Shown here: positions 5,817-14,661 of the stretch, in pieces
Position numbering within the stretch: the first letter of the stretch is position 1
How the letters are laid out: every line of letters starts with the position of its first letter
DNA from: an uncultured Bacteroidota bacterium
Lineage (GTDB): Bacteria; Bacteroidota; Bacteroidia; Flavobacteriales; Flavobacteriaceae
NCBI GenBank assembly: GCA_903888655.1
Contig: CAISUR010000523.1
Location: 1-19,210 of the forward strand
Reading direction: 5' to 3'
DNA length: 19,210 nucleotides
The notes under the pieces: generated by a model
What the model was told of the DNA's origin: nothing
The model's database searches: none
The model's input: the letters and a program-made list of their open reading frames with translations, nothing else
Program-made: the position numbers and the translations under genes

Positions 5817-8489
5817 TTATTTAATAAGTATTTTATCGGTTTTAATTAAATTATTTTCTTCATCATAAATATTTACAAAATATAATCCTTTACCAGCCCA
5901 AGTTACAGGGATGGTTGTAATGATAGTTTTTTCAAAAGAATGGTGTACTTCTTGCCCCAATAAATTAAGTATCTTAACTTGATAATTTACCGATTTTATT
6001 TCATTGCCTAAATCAATTGTGAATTGGCTAAGAGCAGGATTTGGATAAATTTTGAAGTTATCAGTAACGCTAGTGTTTATTCCCAAATTATCAAAAGTAT
6101 ATCTAGCTTGCGCAAAAACTTGATTTGTTCCATTAAAAGAGTAACCACCAGCTAAAATTTTACCGTTTTGTAAATTCAATAATTTATTGATGTTAGAAGA
6201 ATAAGATATTGGTGTAATCAATGAGCCGTTAGTACCAAATGTTGTATCAATATCCCCATTACTATTAAATCGAGTAATATAAAATTGATTATTATATGTT
6301 CCACCTTTAACTAACTTACCATCTGATTGCAAAATCATATCATTATAAAAAACAGTGTCAGTAACCATTCCGTTTATTCCAAATGAATTGTCAACACTGC
6401 CATCAGCATTATATTTTGCAGTAGCACCTATTATAGTACTACTATTATAATTTATTATAAATTTATCATCAGAATATCCTAGTAATTCTGTTGCAAAAGA
6501 TTTTGAATCGGTATTAATTATGTAACCATTTGTCCCAAATGTGGTATCTAAAACTCCGTTAGCATCAAAACGCATGATTCCAAATATATTATCTACAGGA
6601 CTAAATCCATAAGCTGTATTTATGCCCGTTGATACTACAATTTTTCCATCAGATTGTATATAAATTTCTTTAGCAAACTCATCTGAATCAAGACCAAAAT
6701 AATTAAAGCGAGTTGTTGCATATCCATTTGTTCCAAAGGTTGTGTCAAGTGTTCCGTCAGAATTTAATTTTAAAAGAACTAAACTTTCAGTAGTTGAATT
6801 GGAATCTAATAAAAATTCACCTGTTACAAATATTTTACCATCAGGTTGTGGAAAAATATTGTCGACAAAATCTATTTGAGCATTTAAGATTGTGGATACA
6901 TCAACAAGACCATTTAAGCCAAAACCATTGTCAAGACTTCCATCTGAATTAAACCTATGAATTGAAGTGTTTCCTCCAGAAACTAAAATTTTACCATCTA
7001 TTTGTTGCTTTAATTTAAAAGAATCTGAAGAAAATGATACAACAGTTGAAACTAAAATAGTTCCATTAATGCCAAATGTGGTATCAATACCACCATTAAC
7101 GTTATATTTTATTAATTTGACAGTATCTTTTTGGGAAGCATTTTTAGTACTTGCTAAAGCTATAGTTTTACCATCGGCTTGTTCAATAATTGAAATGATT
7201 TTATCTGTTCCGTTTATTAAATTTAATTGATAGGAACTTTCTAATGTTCCGCTATAAGAAAATTGTAATTGTTGTATTTTTTCTGTAGCTCCAGTATAAT
7301 ATGCTCCTCCACTATAGAATGTATAACCAGCAATTATTATTTTCCCATTTGGGTTCAATAATAATGCCTCAAAACTTTCGTTATTTCCTGCATTGTATAT
7401 TGTTATACCATTTGTACCAAAATTAGTGTCGGCACTGCCATCGCTATTGAATTGCATCAAAGCAAAATTAGAATTTGAAGTTCCTGCTAATACTATTTTG
7501 TCTGTTGATAAATATTTTATAGTTTGCTTGTTATTAGTTGGGTCATAAGATGTTGGCGTTGATATTGAAGTTATTAATTCTCCAGTATTATTAAATGTCA
7601 TATCCAAAACACCATTAGTATTGTATCTTATTGCTGCAAACATTCCGTCAGATGAACCACCAACTAAAATTTTTCCGTCAGATTGAATATCAATAGATGT
7701 TGCTCTTTGAGATCCTGTTAATGGCGTGTACACTGTACCGCCAGTTCCAAAAGATGTATCCAATATTCCTGAAGTTGTTAATCGTGCAATAGCAAAATCT
7801 GTATTTGTAGTATAATTGAATTCTGTACCCCCAACAAGTATTTTATTATCTGATTGAATTGCTATAGCATAAGAATATCCTTCAACATTATTGATGAAAT
7901 CAATATTTTGAATTCCTCCATTTCCAAATGTAGCGTCGAAACTTCCATCTATATTTAACCTAGTAACTGCAAAAATATTATTTACACCATTATAATTAAA
8001 TCCTGTAAGTACTATTTTACCATCTGATTGTAATGCCACATTCAAGATGTTAGGTGATATATATAAACCATTTTCAAATGTAGAATCTAAACTTCCATCT
8101 GTATTAAATTGATAAACTTTATTACGTGCTGCAACAACAATTTTGCCATTTGCTTGTATTTTAACATTGTAAAAAAGCTGGCTATTATCGGTTGTAGTCT
8201 CTTTGATAATATTAAACCCACTTCCATTAAAGGTTGTATCTAAAGTTCCATCTGGATTAACTCTAGCAACATATGAATTAGAAAAATAGCCAATACCACC
8301 CAAACTAACTCCTCCAATATAAATCATTTTTCCATCAGGTTGCAAAATGGCATCATTAATAGAATTTAAGTCGGCAGTTACAGAAAACTGATTAGTAACT
8401 ATACCATTCCCATTAAAAGTTGGGTCTAATGTCTGTGAAAAACTAATAAAAGAGAATAGAACTGTAAAGAAAAGTAATACTTTTTTCAT
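5817..8489 (-). CDS. Secreted delta-60 repeat beta-propeller-like protein with type IX secretion sorting domain
   Basis: This 890-residue protein begins with a signal peptide (MKKVLLFFTVLFSFISFSQ). An upstream in-frame ATG at 8549 would add 20 polar residues before the signal peptide and is unlikely to be used. The body holds about 13 clear delta-60 repeats plus one degenerate copy; each unit pairs a QxDGKI strand with an LDTTFGTNG-type turn 50-65 residues apart, a pattern thought to form beta-propellers. The last 80 residues are a type A C-terminal sorting domain (KIYPNP, then LLGQEV, ending TDKILIK), so the protein should cross the outer membrane by the type IX system and be released or surface-attached. 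Ligand and function are unknown. The gene is bracketed by two copies of the ABC-F 5' region and may be an insertion. Confidence 0.9.
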   Translation of the reverse strand: MKKVLLFFTVLFSFISFSQTLDPTFNGNGIVTNQFSVTADLNSINDAILQPDGKMIYIGGVSLGGIGYFSNSYVARVNPDGTLDTTFNGSGFNIIKETTTDNSQLFYNVKIQANGKIVVAARNKVYQFNTDGSLDSTFENGLYISPNILNVALQSDGKIVLTGFNYNGVNNIFAVTRLNIDGSFDATFGNGGIQNIDFINNVEGYSYAIAIQSDNKILVGGTEFNYTTNTDFAIARLTTSGILDTSFGTGGTVYTPLTGSQRATSIDIQSDGKILVGGSSDGMFAAIRYNTNGVLDMTFNNTGELITSISTPTSYDPTNNKQTIKYLSTDKIVLAGTSNSNFALMQFNSDGSADTNFGTNGITIYNAGNNESFEALLLNPNGKIIIAGYTFYSGGAYYTGATEKIQQLQFSYSGTLESSYQLNLINGTDKIISIIEQADGKTIALASTKNASQKDTVKLIKYNVNGGIDTTFGINGTILVSTVVSFSSDSFKLKQQIDGKILVSGGNTSIHRFNSDGSLDNGFGLNGLVDVSTILNAQIDFVDNIFPQPDGKIFVTGEFLLDSNSTTESLVLLKLNSDGTLDTTFGTNGYATTRFNYFGLDSDEFAKEIYIQSDGKIVVSTGINTAYGFSPVDNIFGIMRFDANGVLDTTFGTNGYIINTDSKSFATELLGYSDDKFIINYNSSTIIGATAKYNADGSVDNSFGINGMVTDTVFYNDMILQSDGKLVKGGTYNNQFYITRFNSNGDIDTTFGTNGSLITPISYSSNINKLLNLQNGKILAGGYSFNGTNQVFAQARYTFDNLGINTSVTDNFKIYPNPALSQFTIDLGNEIKSVNYQVKILNLLGQEVHHSFEKTIITTIPVTWAGKGLYFVNIYDEENNLIKTDKILIK

Positions 8490-8562
8490 GTAGTGTTTTT
8501 TAATAGATGCACTTTTTTTAAAAGGTTGCGTGCTAATCTTTTTATCCAATGAATTTTGAATT

Positions 8563-8570
8563 CAAAAGTA
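8563..8570 (-). promoter_or_regulatory. Putative -7 box for the secreted repeat protein gene
   Basis: The minus strand reads TACTTTTG (8570-8563), matching TAnnTTTG. No -33 TTTG stands at the ideal distance. Transcription from here would start at about 8556 and give a leader of roughly 65 bases before ATG 8489, and would place the alternative ATG 8549 almost at the transcript end, which again favours 8489. Confidence 0.4.
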
Positions 8571-8660
8571 AATATAGTTATCTATTTGTATACTTCAAGA
8601 TATTCTGTTAAAATAAAAGGTTTTAATAAACTTATTAAACAAATATAGAATTAAATCCAA

Positions 8661-8692
8661 TTGCAATTAATCCTTCAAAAAATCTATCTTTG
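8661..8692 (+). promoter_or_regulatory. ABC-F gene promoter
   Basis: TTG (8661-8663), a 21-base spacer, then TATCTTTG (8685-8692). The start codon follows 54 bases after the -7 box. An identical 46-base block occurs at 5635-5680. Confidence 0.6.
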
Positions 8693-8746
8693 CACCTTTA
8701 AAAAAAATCGGATAATTTTAATTATCTAACAATCTTATTTATTTAA

Positions 8747-10381
8747 ATGATTACAGTTAATGATATTGCCGTTGAATTTGGGGGCACCACACTTTTTAGT
8801 GAAGTAACTTTTGCTATTAATGAAACCGATAAAATTGCCCTTATGGGTAAAAATGGAGCAGGGAAATCTACTTTGTTAAAAATTGTTGCAGGAGCCAACA
8901 AACCTTCTCGTGGTTCTATTTCGGCACCCAGCGATGCAATTGTTGCCTATTTGCCGCAGCATTTATTAACCGAAGACAATTGCACCGTTCTAGAAGAAAC
9001 TTCCAAAGCTTTTGCAACCGTTTTAAATATGAAAAAAGAAATCGACGAAATCAATGAACAATTGACCATTCGTACCGATTATGAAAGTGATGAATACATG
9101 AAATTGATTGAAAAAGTTTCGGAATTATCTGAAAAATACTATTCCATTGAAGAAGTCAACTATGAAGCCGAAGTTGAAAAAATCTTAAAAGGACTTGGTT
9201 TTGAACGGGAAGATTTCAATCGTCCAACTAAAGAATTTTCGGGAGGATGGCGTATGCGAATTGAATTGGCTAAAATTTTATTGACCAAACCCGATTTGAT
9301 ACTTCTTGATGAGCCAACCAATCACCTCGATATGGATAGTATTGAATGGTTGGAAGATTTTTTAATTAATTCGGCCAAAGCTGTAATGGTAATTTCGCAC
9401 GATAGAGCCTTTGTAGACAATATTACCAATCGAACTATTGAGGTAACGATGGGAAGAATTTATGACTACAAAGCCAAATATTCACATTATTTAGAATTGC
9501 GAAAAGACCGAAGAGTGCATCAGCAAAAAGCCTATGACGAACAACAAAAATTCATTGCCGACAATCAAGCTTTTATTGACCGATTTCGGGGCACATTTTC
9601 TAAAACCGATGCCGTACAATCGCGTGTTAGAATGTTGGAAAAAATTGTTCCAATCGAGGTGGATGAAATTGATAATTCGGCTTTAAAATTAAAGTTTCCA
9701 CCATCGGTTCGCTCCGGACAATATCCTGTTATTGTAAAAGATTTAGAAAAATCCTATGGCGATCATTTAATATTTAAAGATGCTAATTTAGTTATAGAAC
9801 GCGGACAAAAAGTAGCTTTTGTTGGAAAAAATGGTGAGGGAAAATCGACGATGATTAAAGCCATCATGAAAGAAATAGACATCAATAGTGGTTCGGTGGA
9901 AGTTGGTCATAACGCTCAAATTGGTTATTTTGCTCAAAATCAAGCAGCAATGCTGGACGAAAACGCCACCATATTTGAAACTATTGACCGTATTGCCGTT
10001 GGTGATGTTAGAATGCAAATCAAAAATATTCTCGGTGCCTTTATGTTTCAAGGCGATGATATTCAGAAAAAAGTTAAAGTGCTTTCAGGTGGAGAGAAAA
10101 CGCGTTTAGCCATGATAAAATTATTGTTAGAACCTGTAAATTTATTGATTTTAGATGAGCCCTCTAATCACTTGGATATGAAAACTAAAGACATCATCAA
10201 AGATGCCTTGCGGGATTTTGATGGAACACTAATTCTAGTTTCACACGATAGAGATTTCCTAGACGGATTGGCGACCAAGGTTTTTGAATTTGGAAATAAA
10301 CGCGTAAAAGAGCATTTTGAAGATATTAAAGGATTCTTGGCACACAAGAAAATGGAGAGTTTAAAAGAAATTGAAAAATAA
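8747..10381 (+). CDS. ABC-F family ATPase (ribosome-associated, YbiT/EttA-like)
   Basis: A soluble protein of 544 residues with two ABC ATPase domains in one chain and no membrane segments. Domain 1: Walker A GKNGAGKST from residue 34, signature FSGGW at 164-168, Walker B LLDEPTNHLD with Asp188 and Glu189. Domain 2: GKNGEGKST from 360, LSGGEK from 446, LILDEPSNHLD with Asp470 and Glu471. Between them is a charged linker (about 230-320) as in ABC-F factors, which bind the ribosomal E site and act on stalled or initiating ribosomes. It stops soon after domain 2, so it lacks the Uup C-terminal coiled coil. Subfamily cannot be fixed by eye; YbiT-like is plausible, and a resistance role is not suggested by context. 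The start codon is supported by the promoter at 8661-8692. Confidence 0.93.
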   Translation: MITVNDIAVEFGGTTLFSEVTFAINETDKIALMGKNGAGKSTLLKIVAGANKPSRGSISAPSDAIVAYLPQHLLTEDNCTVLEETSKAFATVLNMKKEIDEINEQLTIRTDYESDEYMKLIEKVSELSEKYYSIEEVNYEAEVEKILKGLGFEREDFNRPTKEFSGGWRMRIELAKILLTKPDLILLDEPTNHLDMDSIEWLEDFLINSAKAVMVISHDRAFVDNITNRTIEVTMGRIYDYKAKYSHYLELRKDRRVHQQKAYDEQQKFIADNQAFIDRFRGTFSKTDAVQSRVRMLEKIVPIEVDEIDNSALKLKFPPSVRSGQYPVIVKDLEKSYGDHLIFKDANLVIERGQKVAFVGKNGEGKSTMIKAIMKEIDINSGSVEVGHNAQIGYFAQNQAAMLDENATIFETIDRIAVGDVRMQIKNILGAFMFQGDDIQKKVKVLSGGEKTRLAMIKLLLEPVNLLILDEPSNHLDMKTKDIIKDALRDFDGTLILVSHDRDFLDGLATKVFEFGNKRVKEHFEDIKGFLAHKKMESLKEIEK

Positions 10382-10444
10382 AAGTTAATTTTTCACTTAC
10401 TATTCAAAAAAGAGGTACATTTATTCTTTATTAAAATTGATACT

Positions 10445-11785
10445 ATGAAAAATATTTTTGCATTTGTTTTGGTTTTGTTAGTTAGTTTTTCTGGCTTTTC
10501 GCAAAATAATGGTGAGCCAATGGCATTAGGTTTACCAGGAGATAATTTAAACTTGTATGCTGTATTGGATATCTTTCAAAAATCTCCTACGTTGGAAGAA
10601 TTTGAACGTGCCATAAACGACAAGTCTAAAAATATCAATAACTTAGATCTAAACAATGATAGAAAAATCGACTACTTAAGAATATTAAGTCATGAAGTTA
10701 GCAACACCCATACTATTGTCATTCAAGACCCAATAAGTCCGACAGAAAATCAAGATGTAGCAGTAATTGAAGTATCTAAAGAACCATCCGGCAAAGTATT
10801 TATTCAAATTATAGGAGATGAAGCTTTGTATGGTAAAAATTATATCATTGAACCATCAGACTTAGCTTCAGGAGGAACACCAAATCCAGGATATCAATCT
10901 GGTTCAGGCTATGTTAATGAACATAATACCCAATACCATCCAGTGAATGATTGGTTAATTGTAAATTTCCTTTTTGCACCAACTTATGTGGTATATCGGT
11001 CACCATACAATTGGGGATATTATCCTGTGTATTGGAATCCATGGCCACCTGTTTTCTATGAGAGTTATTGGGGATATAATCGTCATTATTATGCAGATGT
11101 ATACTATCGCCGATCTGTTGAAGTAAGAAGTACGGTATATTACTCTAACTATGTATCTCGAAGAAATTATTCTACTATTGTCGTTGAAAACAATAGACGT
11201 AACGTTTACAGAGAAACCTACAATGGACATCAATATAGAAATTTTGGTTATGAAAATCATCATGAAAATGGCACACCAAGAAGCATAAACAATACTCATG
11301 ATATTAATCCGAGAGGAACTGAAAATAGCAATCATCCAAATAGCGTTTCTCCAAGAGGGACTATTAACAACACTAATTCGCCAAGATTAAATGGTGCTCC
11401 AAAGGAAACTAACACGATTTCAAATCCGAGAACTGTTGCTCCGAGACCAAATCAACAAAATATGCAGGCTTCTCCGCGATCTGTTGTGACACCAAGACAG
11501 AATCAAGAAAATAACCCTTCCCCAAGATCAATAGAAACACCAAGACAGAATCAAGAAAACAATGCTACACCTAGATCAATAGAAACACCAAGACATAATC
11601 AAGGAAATACTATTTCTAGCCCGAGACCAATGAATACTAGACCTAATAATAGTAATGAAAATATGCCAAGAAATAATACTCAAACACCAAGAGGAATGAA
11701 TAGCACTCCTAGAAGTAATACTCCAAAATCGCCAAAAACTTCTAGTGAAGGAAAAAACGAAAATAGAGAAGGCGGAAGGCGCTAA
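10445..11785 (+). CDS. Secreted Tyr/Trp-rich protein with SPR/TPR tandem-repeat tail, unknown function
   Basis: I do not recognise a named family. The 446 residues begin with a signal peptide ending FSGFSQ (about 1-20). Residues 20-150 look globular (VLDIFQKSPTLEEFERAIND, LDLNNDRKIDYLRI, VIEVSKEPSGKVFIQIIGDE). Residues about 175-260 are very rich in Tyr, Trp and Pro (WGYYPVYWNPWPPVFYESYW) and would suit a surface or membrane-associated segment. From about 280 the chain is low-complexity Asn/Pro/Arg/Ser with many SPR, TPR and NPR triplets, including three 16-residue repeats, and ends strongly basic (EGGRR). No type IX sorting domain is visible, so a periplasmic or outer-membrane location is likely. 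It follows the ABC-F gene by 63 bases and may be expressed separately. Confidence 0.8.
   Translation: MKNIFAFVLVLLVSFSGFSQNNGEPMALGLPGDNLNLYAVLDIFQKSPTLEEFERAINDKSKNINNLDLNNDRKIDYLRILSHEVSNTHTIVIQDPISPTENQDVAVIEVSKEPSGKVFIQIIGDEALYGKNYIIEPSDLASGGTPNPGYQSGSGYVNEHNTQYHPVNDWLIVNFLFAPTYVVYRSPYNWGYYPVYWNPWPPVFYESYWGYNRHYYADVYYRRSVEVRSTVYYSNYVSRRNYSTIVVENNRRNVYRETYNGHQYRNFGYENHHENGTPRSINNTHDINPRGTENSNHPNSVSPRGTINNTNSPRLNGAPKETNTISNPRTVAPRPNQQNMQASPRSVVTPRQNQENNPSPRSIETPRQNQENNATPRSIETPRHNQGNTISSPRPMNTRPNNSNENMPRNNTQTPRGMNSTPRSNTPKSPKTSSEGKNENREGGRR
11468..11611 (+). repeat. Three tandem 48-base (16-codon) repeats in the secreted protein gene
   Basis: Units beginning at 11468, 11516 and 11564 encode ASPRSVVTPRQNQENN, PSPRSIETPRQNQENN and ATPRSIETPRHNQGNT. 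The DNA is nearly identical in the ACCAAGACAGAATCAAG part, with exact 48-base spacing, so copy number could vary by slippage without breaking the frame. Confidence 0.85.
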
Positions 11786-11808
11786 TTAAAGGTTTACTAC
11801 AAAAATTT

Positions 11809-11841
11809 AACCCCGATTATTATTGAATATTGGGTTTTTTT
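11809..11841 (+). terminator. Terminator after the SPR-repeat protein gene
   Basis: AACCC (11809-11813) pairs with GGGTT (11832-11836) across an AT-rich loop, and the 3' arm runs into seven T (11835-11841). The stem is short but correctly placed 24 bases after the stop. Confidence 0.6.
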
Positions 11842-11939
11842 GTAAAATAATTAATAGACTTCATTAAGAATTACAAAAAAACTTCTTTAATTAATTTTGA
11901 AAAAATTGGTATATTAACATTAAGTAAACCTCATACACT

Positions 11940-12812
11940 ATGGACTCAATACTTCCTGATGATTTTAAAGTTATTGATACTATCAAATTATCTAAAATTC
12001 CAACCAAATTGGATATCAATGCTACTAATGAAGAAAAGAAAGAAAAGCTGCTGAAAGTTCAACAAAAGTTGAGCAAAAAGCAGGACGCAATGTACGCCCA
12101 TAATAAATATGCTTTTTTAATTTGTCTTCAAGGAATGGATACAAGTGGTAAAGACAGCTTGATCAGAGAAGTATTCAAAGAATTTAATCCGCGAGGAGTT
12201 GTCGTAGAAAGTTTTAAAACCCCTACTCCACATGAGCTTGAACATGATTTTTTGTGGCGTCACTATGTTGCATTACCTGAGAAAGGGAAGTTCGCTGTGT
12301 TCAACAGAACGCATTATGAAAATGTATTAGTGACGAGGGTACATCCCGAATATCTTTTGAGTGTTAATCTTCCCGGCATTGAAAAGCTAGAAGATATCAA
12401 AGAAGATTTTTGGGATAATCGTTTTGAAAGCATCAACCATTTTGAAAAACATCTAGCCCACAACGGAACAATAGTATTGAAGTTTTTTCTGCATTTAAGC
12501 AAAGATGAACAAAAAAAGCGTTTATTGAATCGCTTAGAAAACCCTGAAGACAATTGGAAATTTTCGGTCAGCGATCTACAAGAACGCGAACGTTGGGATG
12601 ACTATATGAAATATTATGAAGAGGCTATCAATAGAACTTCTAAAAAACATGCTCCTTGGTATGTCATTCCTGCAGATGATAAAGAAATGTCTCGATATAT
12701 TGTGGCAAAAATCATTTGGGAAGCCATGCAGCGACTAACCGACATTAAAGAACCGGAATTAGATCCAAAAATAAAAGCCAATATTGACATTTATAAAAAG
12801 CAATTGCAATAA
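11940..12812 (+). CDS. ppk2: Polyphosphate kinase 2 family enzyme, class III-like
   Basis: PPK2 enzymes move phosphate from polyphosphate to nucleotides. This 290-residue, single-domain soluble protein has the Walker A LQGMDTSGKD (G65, D67, K71, D72), a Walker B-like segment FAVFNRTHYENVLVTRV (about 118-134) with Arg123 and Glu127, and the lid NPEDNWKFSVSDLQERERWD (about 200-220). FLHLSKDEQKKRL and APWYVIPADDK complete the family pattern. The overall sequence resembles class III members such as the Meiothermus enzyme, which phosphorylate both AMP and ADP; the class is inferred by eye. It stands alone behind a terminator, upstream of a phosphatase gene. No PPK1 is in the window. Confidence 0.93.
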   Translation: MDSILPDDFKVIDTIKLSKIPTKLDINATNEEKKEKLLKVQQKLSKKQDAMYAHNKYAFLICLQGMDTSGKDSLIREVFKEFNPRGVVVESFKTPTPHELEHDFLWRHYVALPEKGKFAVFNRTHYENVLVTRVHPEYLLSVNLPGIEKLEDIKEDFWDNRFESINHFEKHLAHNGTIVLKFFLHLSKDEQKKRLLNRLENPEDNWKFSVSDLQERERWDDYMKYYEEAINRTSKKHAPWYVIPADDKEMSRYIVAKIIWEAMQRLTDIKEPELDPKIKANIDIYKKQLQ

Positions 12813-12876
12813 GTTTTTGAAAGATATTTTTTTCAATTCTTAAGGATTACATCATCTGTAATTGCTATCAAATCTA

Positions 12877-12884
12877 TACTTTTG
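12877..12884 (+). promoter_or_regulatory. -7 box of the PafA-type phosphatase gene
   Basis: TACTTTTG fits TAnnTTTG, with a TCTG at 12855-12858 in the -33 region (18-base spacer). The ATG follows 16 bases after the box. Confidence 0.5.
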
Positions 12885-12900
12885 TTGAAATTCTATATCT

Positions 12901-14508
12901 ATGAAAAAGATTATTACATTACTGGTTTTGATTTCTTTGAATTCACAAGCACAAGACCGTCCAAAATTGGTTGTCGGAATTGTAGTCGATCAAATGAAAA
13001 TGGACTATTTGTATCGTTTTTCAAATGATTTTTCTGCAAATGGTTTTAAGCGATTGACGAATGATGGCTATGTCTTTCAAAACATGCAGTATAATTATAT
13101 GCCAACATACACTGGCCCCGGACATGCTTCTATTTATACAGGAACTACACCTTCTACACATGGAATTGTTGGTAATGAATGGTTCAGTAGAAAATTGGGC
13201 AAAGAAATGTATTGCACTGATGATGCTTCGGTAAAAACTATTGGTGATGGTACAAAAAATGAAGGTGAAATGTCTCCTAAAAATCTTTTATCAACTACTA
13301 TTACAGACGAATTACGTTTGTCAACTAACTTTAAAGGCAAAGTTATTGGCATGAGTTTAAAAGACCGAGGAGCAATACTCCCTGCTGGGCATTTTGCTAA
13401 TTGGGCATTTTGGTATAGCAAAACAGGGGCTTTCATTTCAAGTTCTTTTTACGGAGAAAAATTACCCGACTGGGTAACCGAATTCAATATTGAAAAACAT
13501 TATATGACCTACATTAATAAAGGTTGGGATTTACTAAAACCTTTAGCTAGTTATAATGAAAGTCTAGCTGATAACAACCCTTATGAAGGAAAGTTAAATG
13601 GAGCTAATCCAGTTTTTCCATACAATCTAAAAGAGATGTATGATAAGAATGACGCCGGAATCATAAGAGCAACTCCTTTTGGAAATGATTTGTTAGAAGA
13701 ATTTGCTAAAAAAGCAATCGAAAAAGAAGAATTAGGAAAAGATGACATTACCGATTTTCTAACAGTAAGTTTTTCTTCAACTGATTATGTTGGACATAAC
13801 TTGGGACCTCGCTCTATTGAATTGCAAGACACTTATTTGCGTTTGGATTTGACAATAGCCGATTTCTTGAATTATTTAGACAAAACAGTAGGTAAAGGAA
13901 ATTATTTAGTTTTTCTAACCGCTGACCATGCAGGTGCTGAAAATGCAAAGTTCTTGAACGATAACAAATACAATGTCACAAACATAGAACCAAAAGAAAT
14001 AGCAAAAACATTAAAGAAATTTTCTAAAGATATCTATGGAGAAAATTTAGTGTTGAATTATTCAAACTTCAACCTATTTTTCGACAAAGAAGTTATCAAA
14101 ACAAAAGGGTTGAAATTAAAAAAAGTAAAAAAAGAATTTAAAGAATTCTTGATGACTCAAGACCAAGTAAAAAGAGTGTACTCAGAAGAAGAAATTCTTG
14201 CAAATACAGGATCTGATTTCTATTTGAATTGTATTGCCAAAGGATACGACCCAACCCAAGATGGTGATTTAGTGATTCTAGACAAACCAGGTTATATTGA
14301 ATATGGCCCAACGGGAACCTCACATGGAACTCCTTATAGTTATGACACTCATGTTCCATTAATTTTCTATGGCTGGAACATCAAAAAGGGAGAATCTCAC
14401 GATAGAAAAGAAATCTCACAAATAGCTCCTACCCTAGCACAGAAACTAAAAATTACATTTCCAAACGGAACAGAAGCTAAAGTCTTGACAGAAGTGTTGG
14501 ATAAGTAA
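12901..14508 (+). CDS. pafA: PafA-type alkaline phosphatase, periplasmic
   Basis: The product hydrolyses phosphate monoesters outside the cytoplasm. The 535 residues begin with a signal peptide (MKKIITLLVLISLNSQA). Active-site residues line up with the characterised Elizabethkingia PafA at a constant offset of eight: metal ligand Asp30 (VVDQMK), nucleophile Thr71 in YTGPGHASIYTG, Asn92 in GNEWF, and the Lys154/Arg156 pair in SLKDRGAIL that marks the monoesterase branch. Later zinc ligands are in SSTDYVGHNLG, TADHAGAE and GTSHGTPY. The length is close to the usual 540-550. PafA enzymes in Bacteroidota are often expressed independently of phosphate level; nothing here shows a Pho box. It lies 88 bases after ppk2 with its own -7 box. 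Confidence 0.93.
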   Translation: MKKIITLLVLISLNSQAQDRPKLVVGIVVDQMKMDYLYRFSNDFSANGFKRLTNDGYVFQNMQYNYMPTYTGPGHASIYTGTTPSTHGIVGNEWFSRKLGKEMYCTDDASVKTIGDGTKNEGEMSPKNLLSTTITDELRLSTNFKGKVIGMSLKDRGAILPAGHFANWAFWYSKTGAFISSSFYGEKLPDWVTEFNIEKHYMTYINKGWDLLKPLASYNESLADNNPYEGKLNGANPVFPYNLKEMYDKNDAGIIRATPFGNDLLEEFAKKAIEKEELGKDDITDFLTVSFSSTDYVGHNLGPRSIELQDTYLRLDLTIADFLNYLDKTVGKGNYLVFLTADHAGAENAKFLNDNKYNVTNIEPKEIAKTLKKFSKDIYGENLVLNYSNFNLFFDKEVIKTKGLKLKKVKKEFKEFLMTQDQVKRVYSEEEILANTGSDFYLNCIAKGYDPTQDGDLVILDKPGYIEYGPTGTSHGTPYSYDTHVPLIFYGWNIKKGESHDRKEISQIAPTLAQKLKITFPNGTEAKVLTEVLDK

Positions 14509-14636
14509 GTAGCCTAAAAATCATAAATTAGGATATTCTTATACATATAAAAAACGAAATTCTATTTTAAAAATTAACAGTTCTACAAGTCAATTTCATA
14601 GTAATATTTCTAATAGTTAAATCATATCTTTTTTTG

Positions 14637-14644
14637 TATTTTTG
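14637..14644 (+). promoter_or_regulatory. -7 box of idi
   Basis: TATTTTTG matches TAnnTTTG and lies 17 bases before the idi ATG. The -33 region (TAGTTA) is a poor match, and the T-rich surroundings make chance matches easy. Confidence 0.45.
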
Positions 14645-14661
14645 TACTTCTTATAAAAAGC

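Noticed and set aside
6967..7230. Forward open frame inside the secreted repeat protein gene
   Set aside because: Antisense to the repeat-encoding DNA, and its length is explained by the periodic codon pattern of the real gene.
5817..8549. Tandem repeats on the minus strand considered as a CRISPR-like or satellite array
   Set aside because: The periodicity is at protein level (delta-60 repeats); the DNA copies are diverged and the frame is continuous.
9788..10109. Alternative-frame and antisense open frames in the ABC-F gene
   Set aside because: They overlap the second ATPase domain, whose motifs fix the correct frame.
11896..11922. ppk2 promoter (TTTG then TAACATTA)
   Set aside because: The -7 match has two mismatches at conserved positions and the spacing is short (15 bases).
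12815..12836. Terminator after ppk2 (TTGAAA with TTTCAA)
   Set aside because: The arms are short and pair mainly through A/T in T-rich sequence; this is too weak to call.
14513..14532. Terminator after the PafA-type phosphatase gene (CCTAA with TTAGG)
   Set aside because: The stem has only five AT-rich pairs and no T-run follows.
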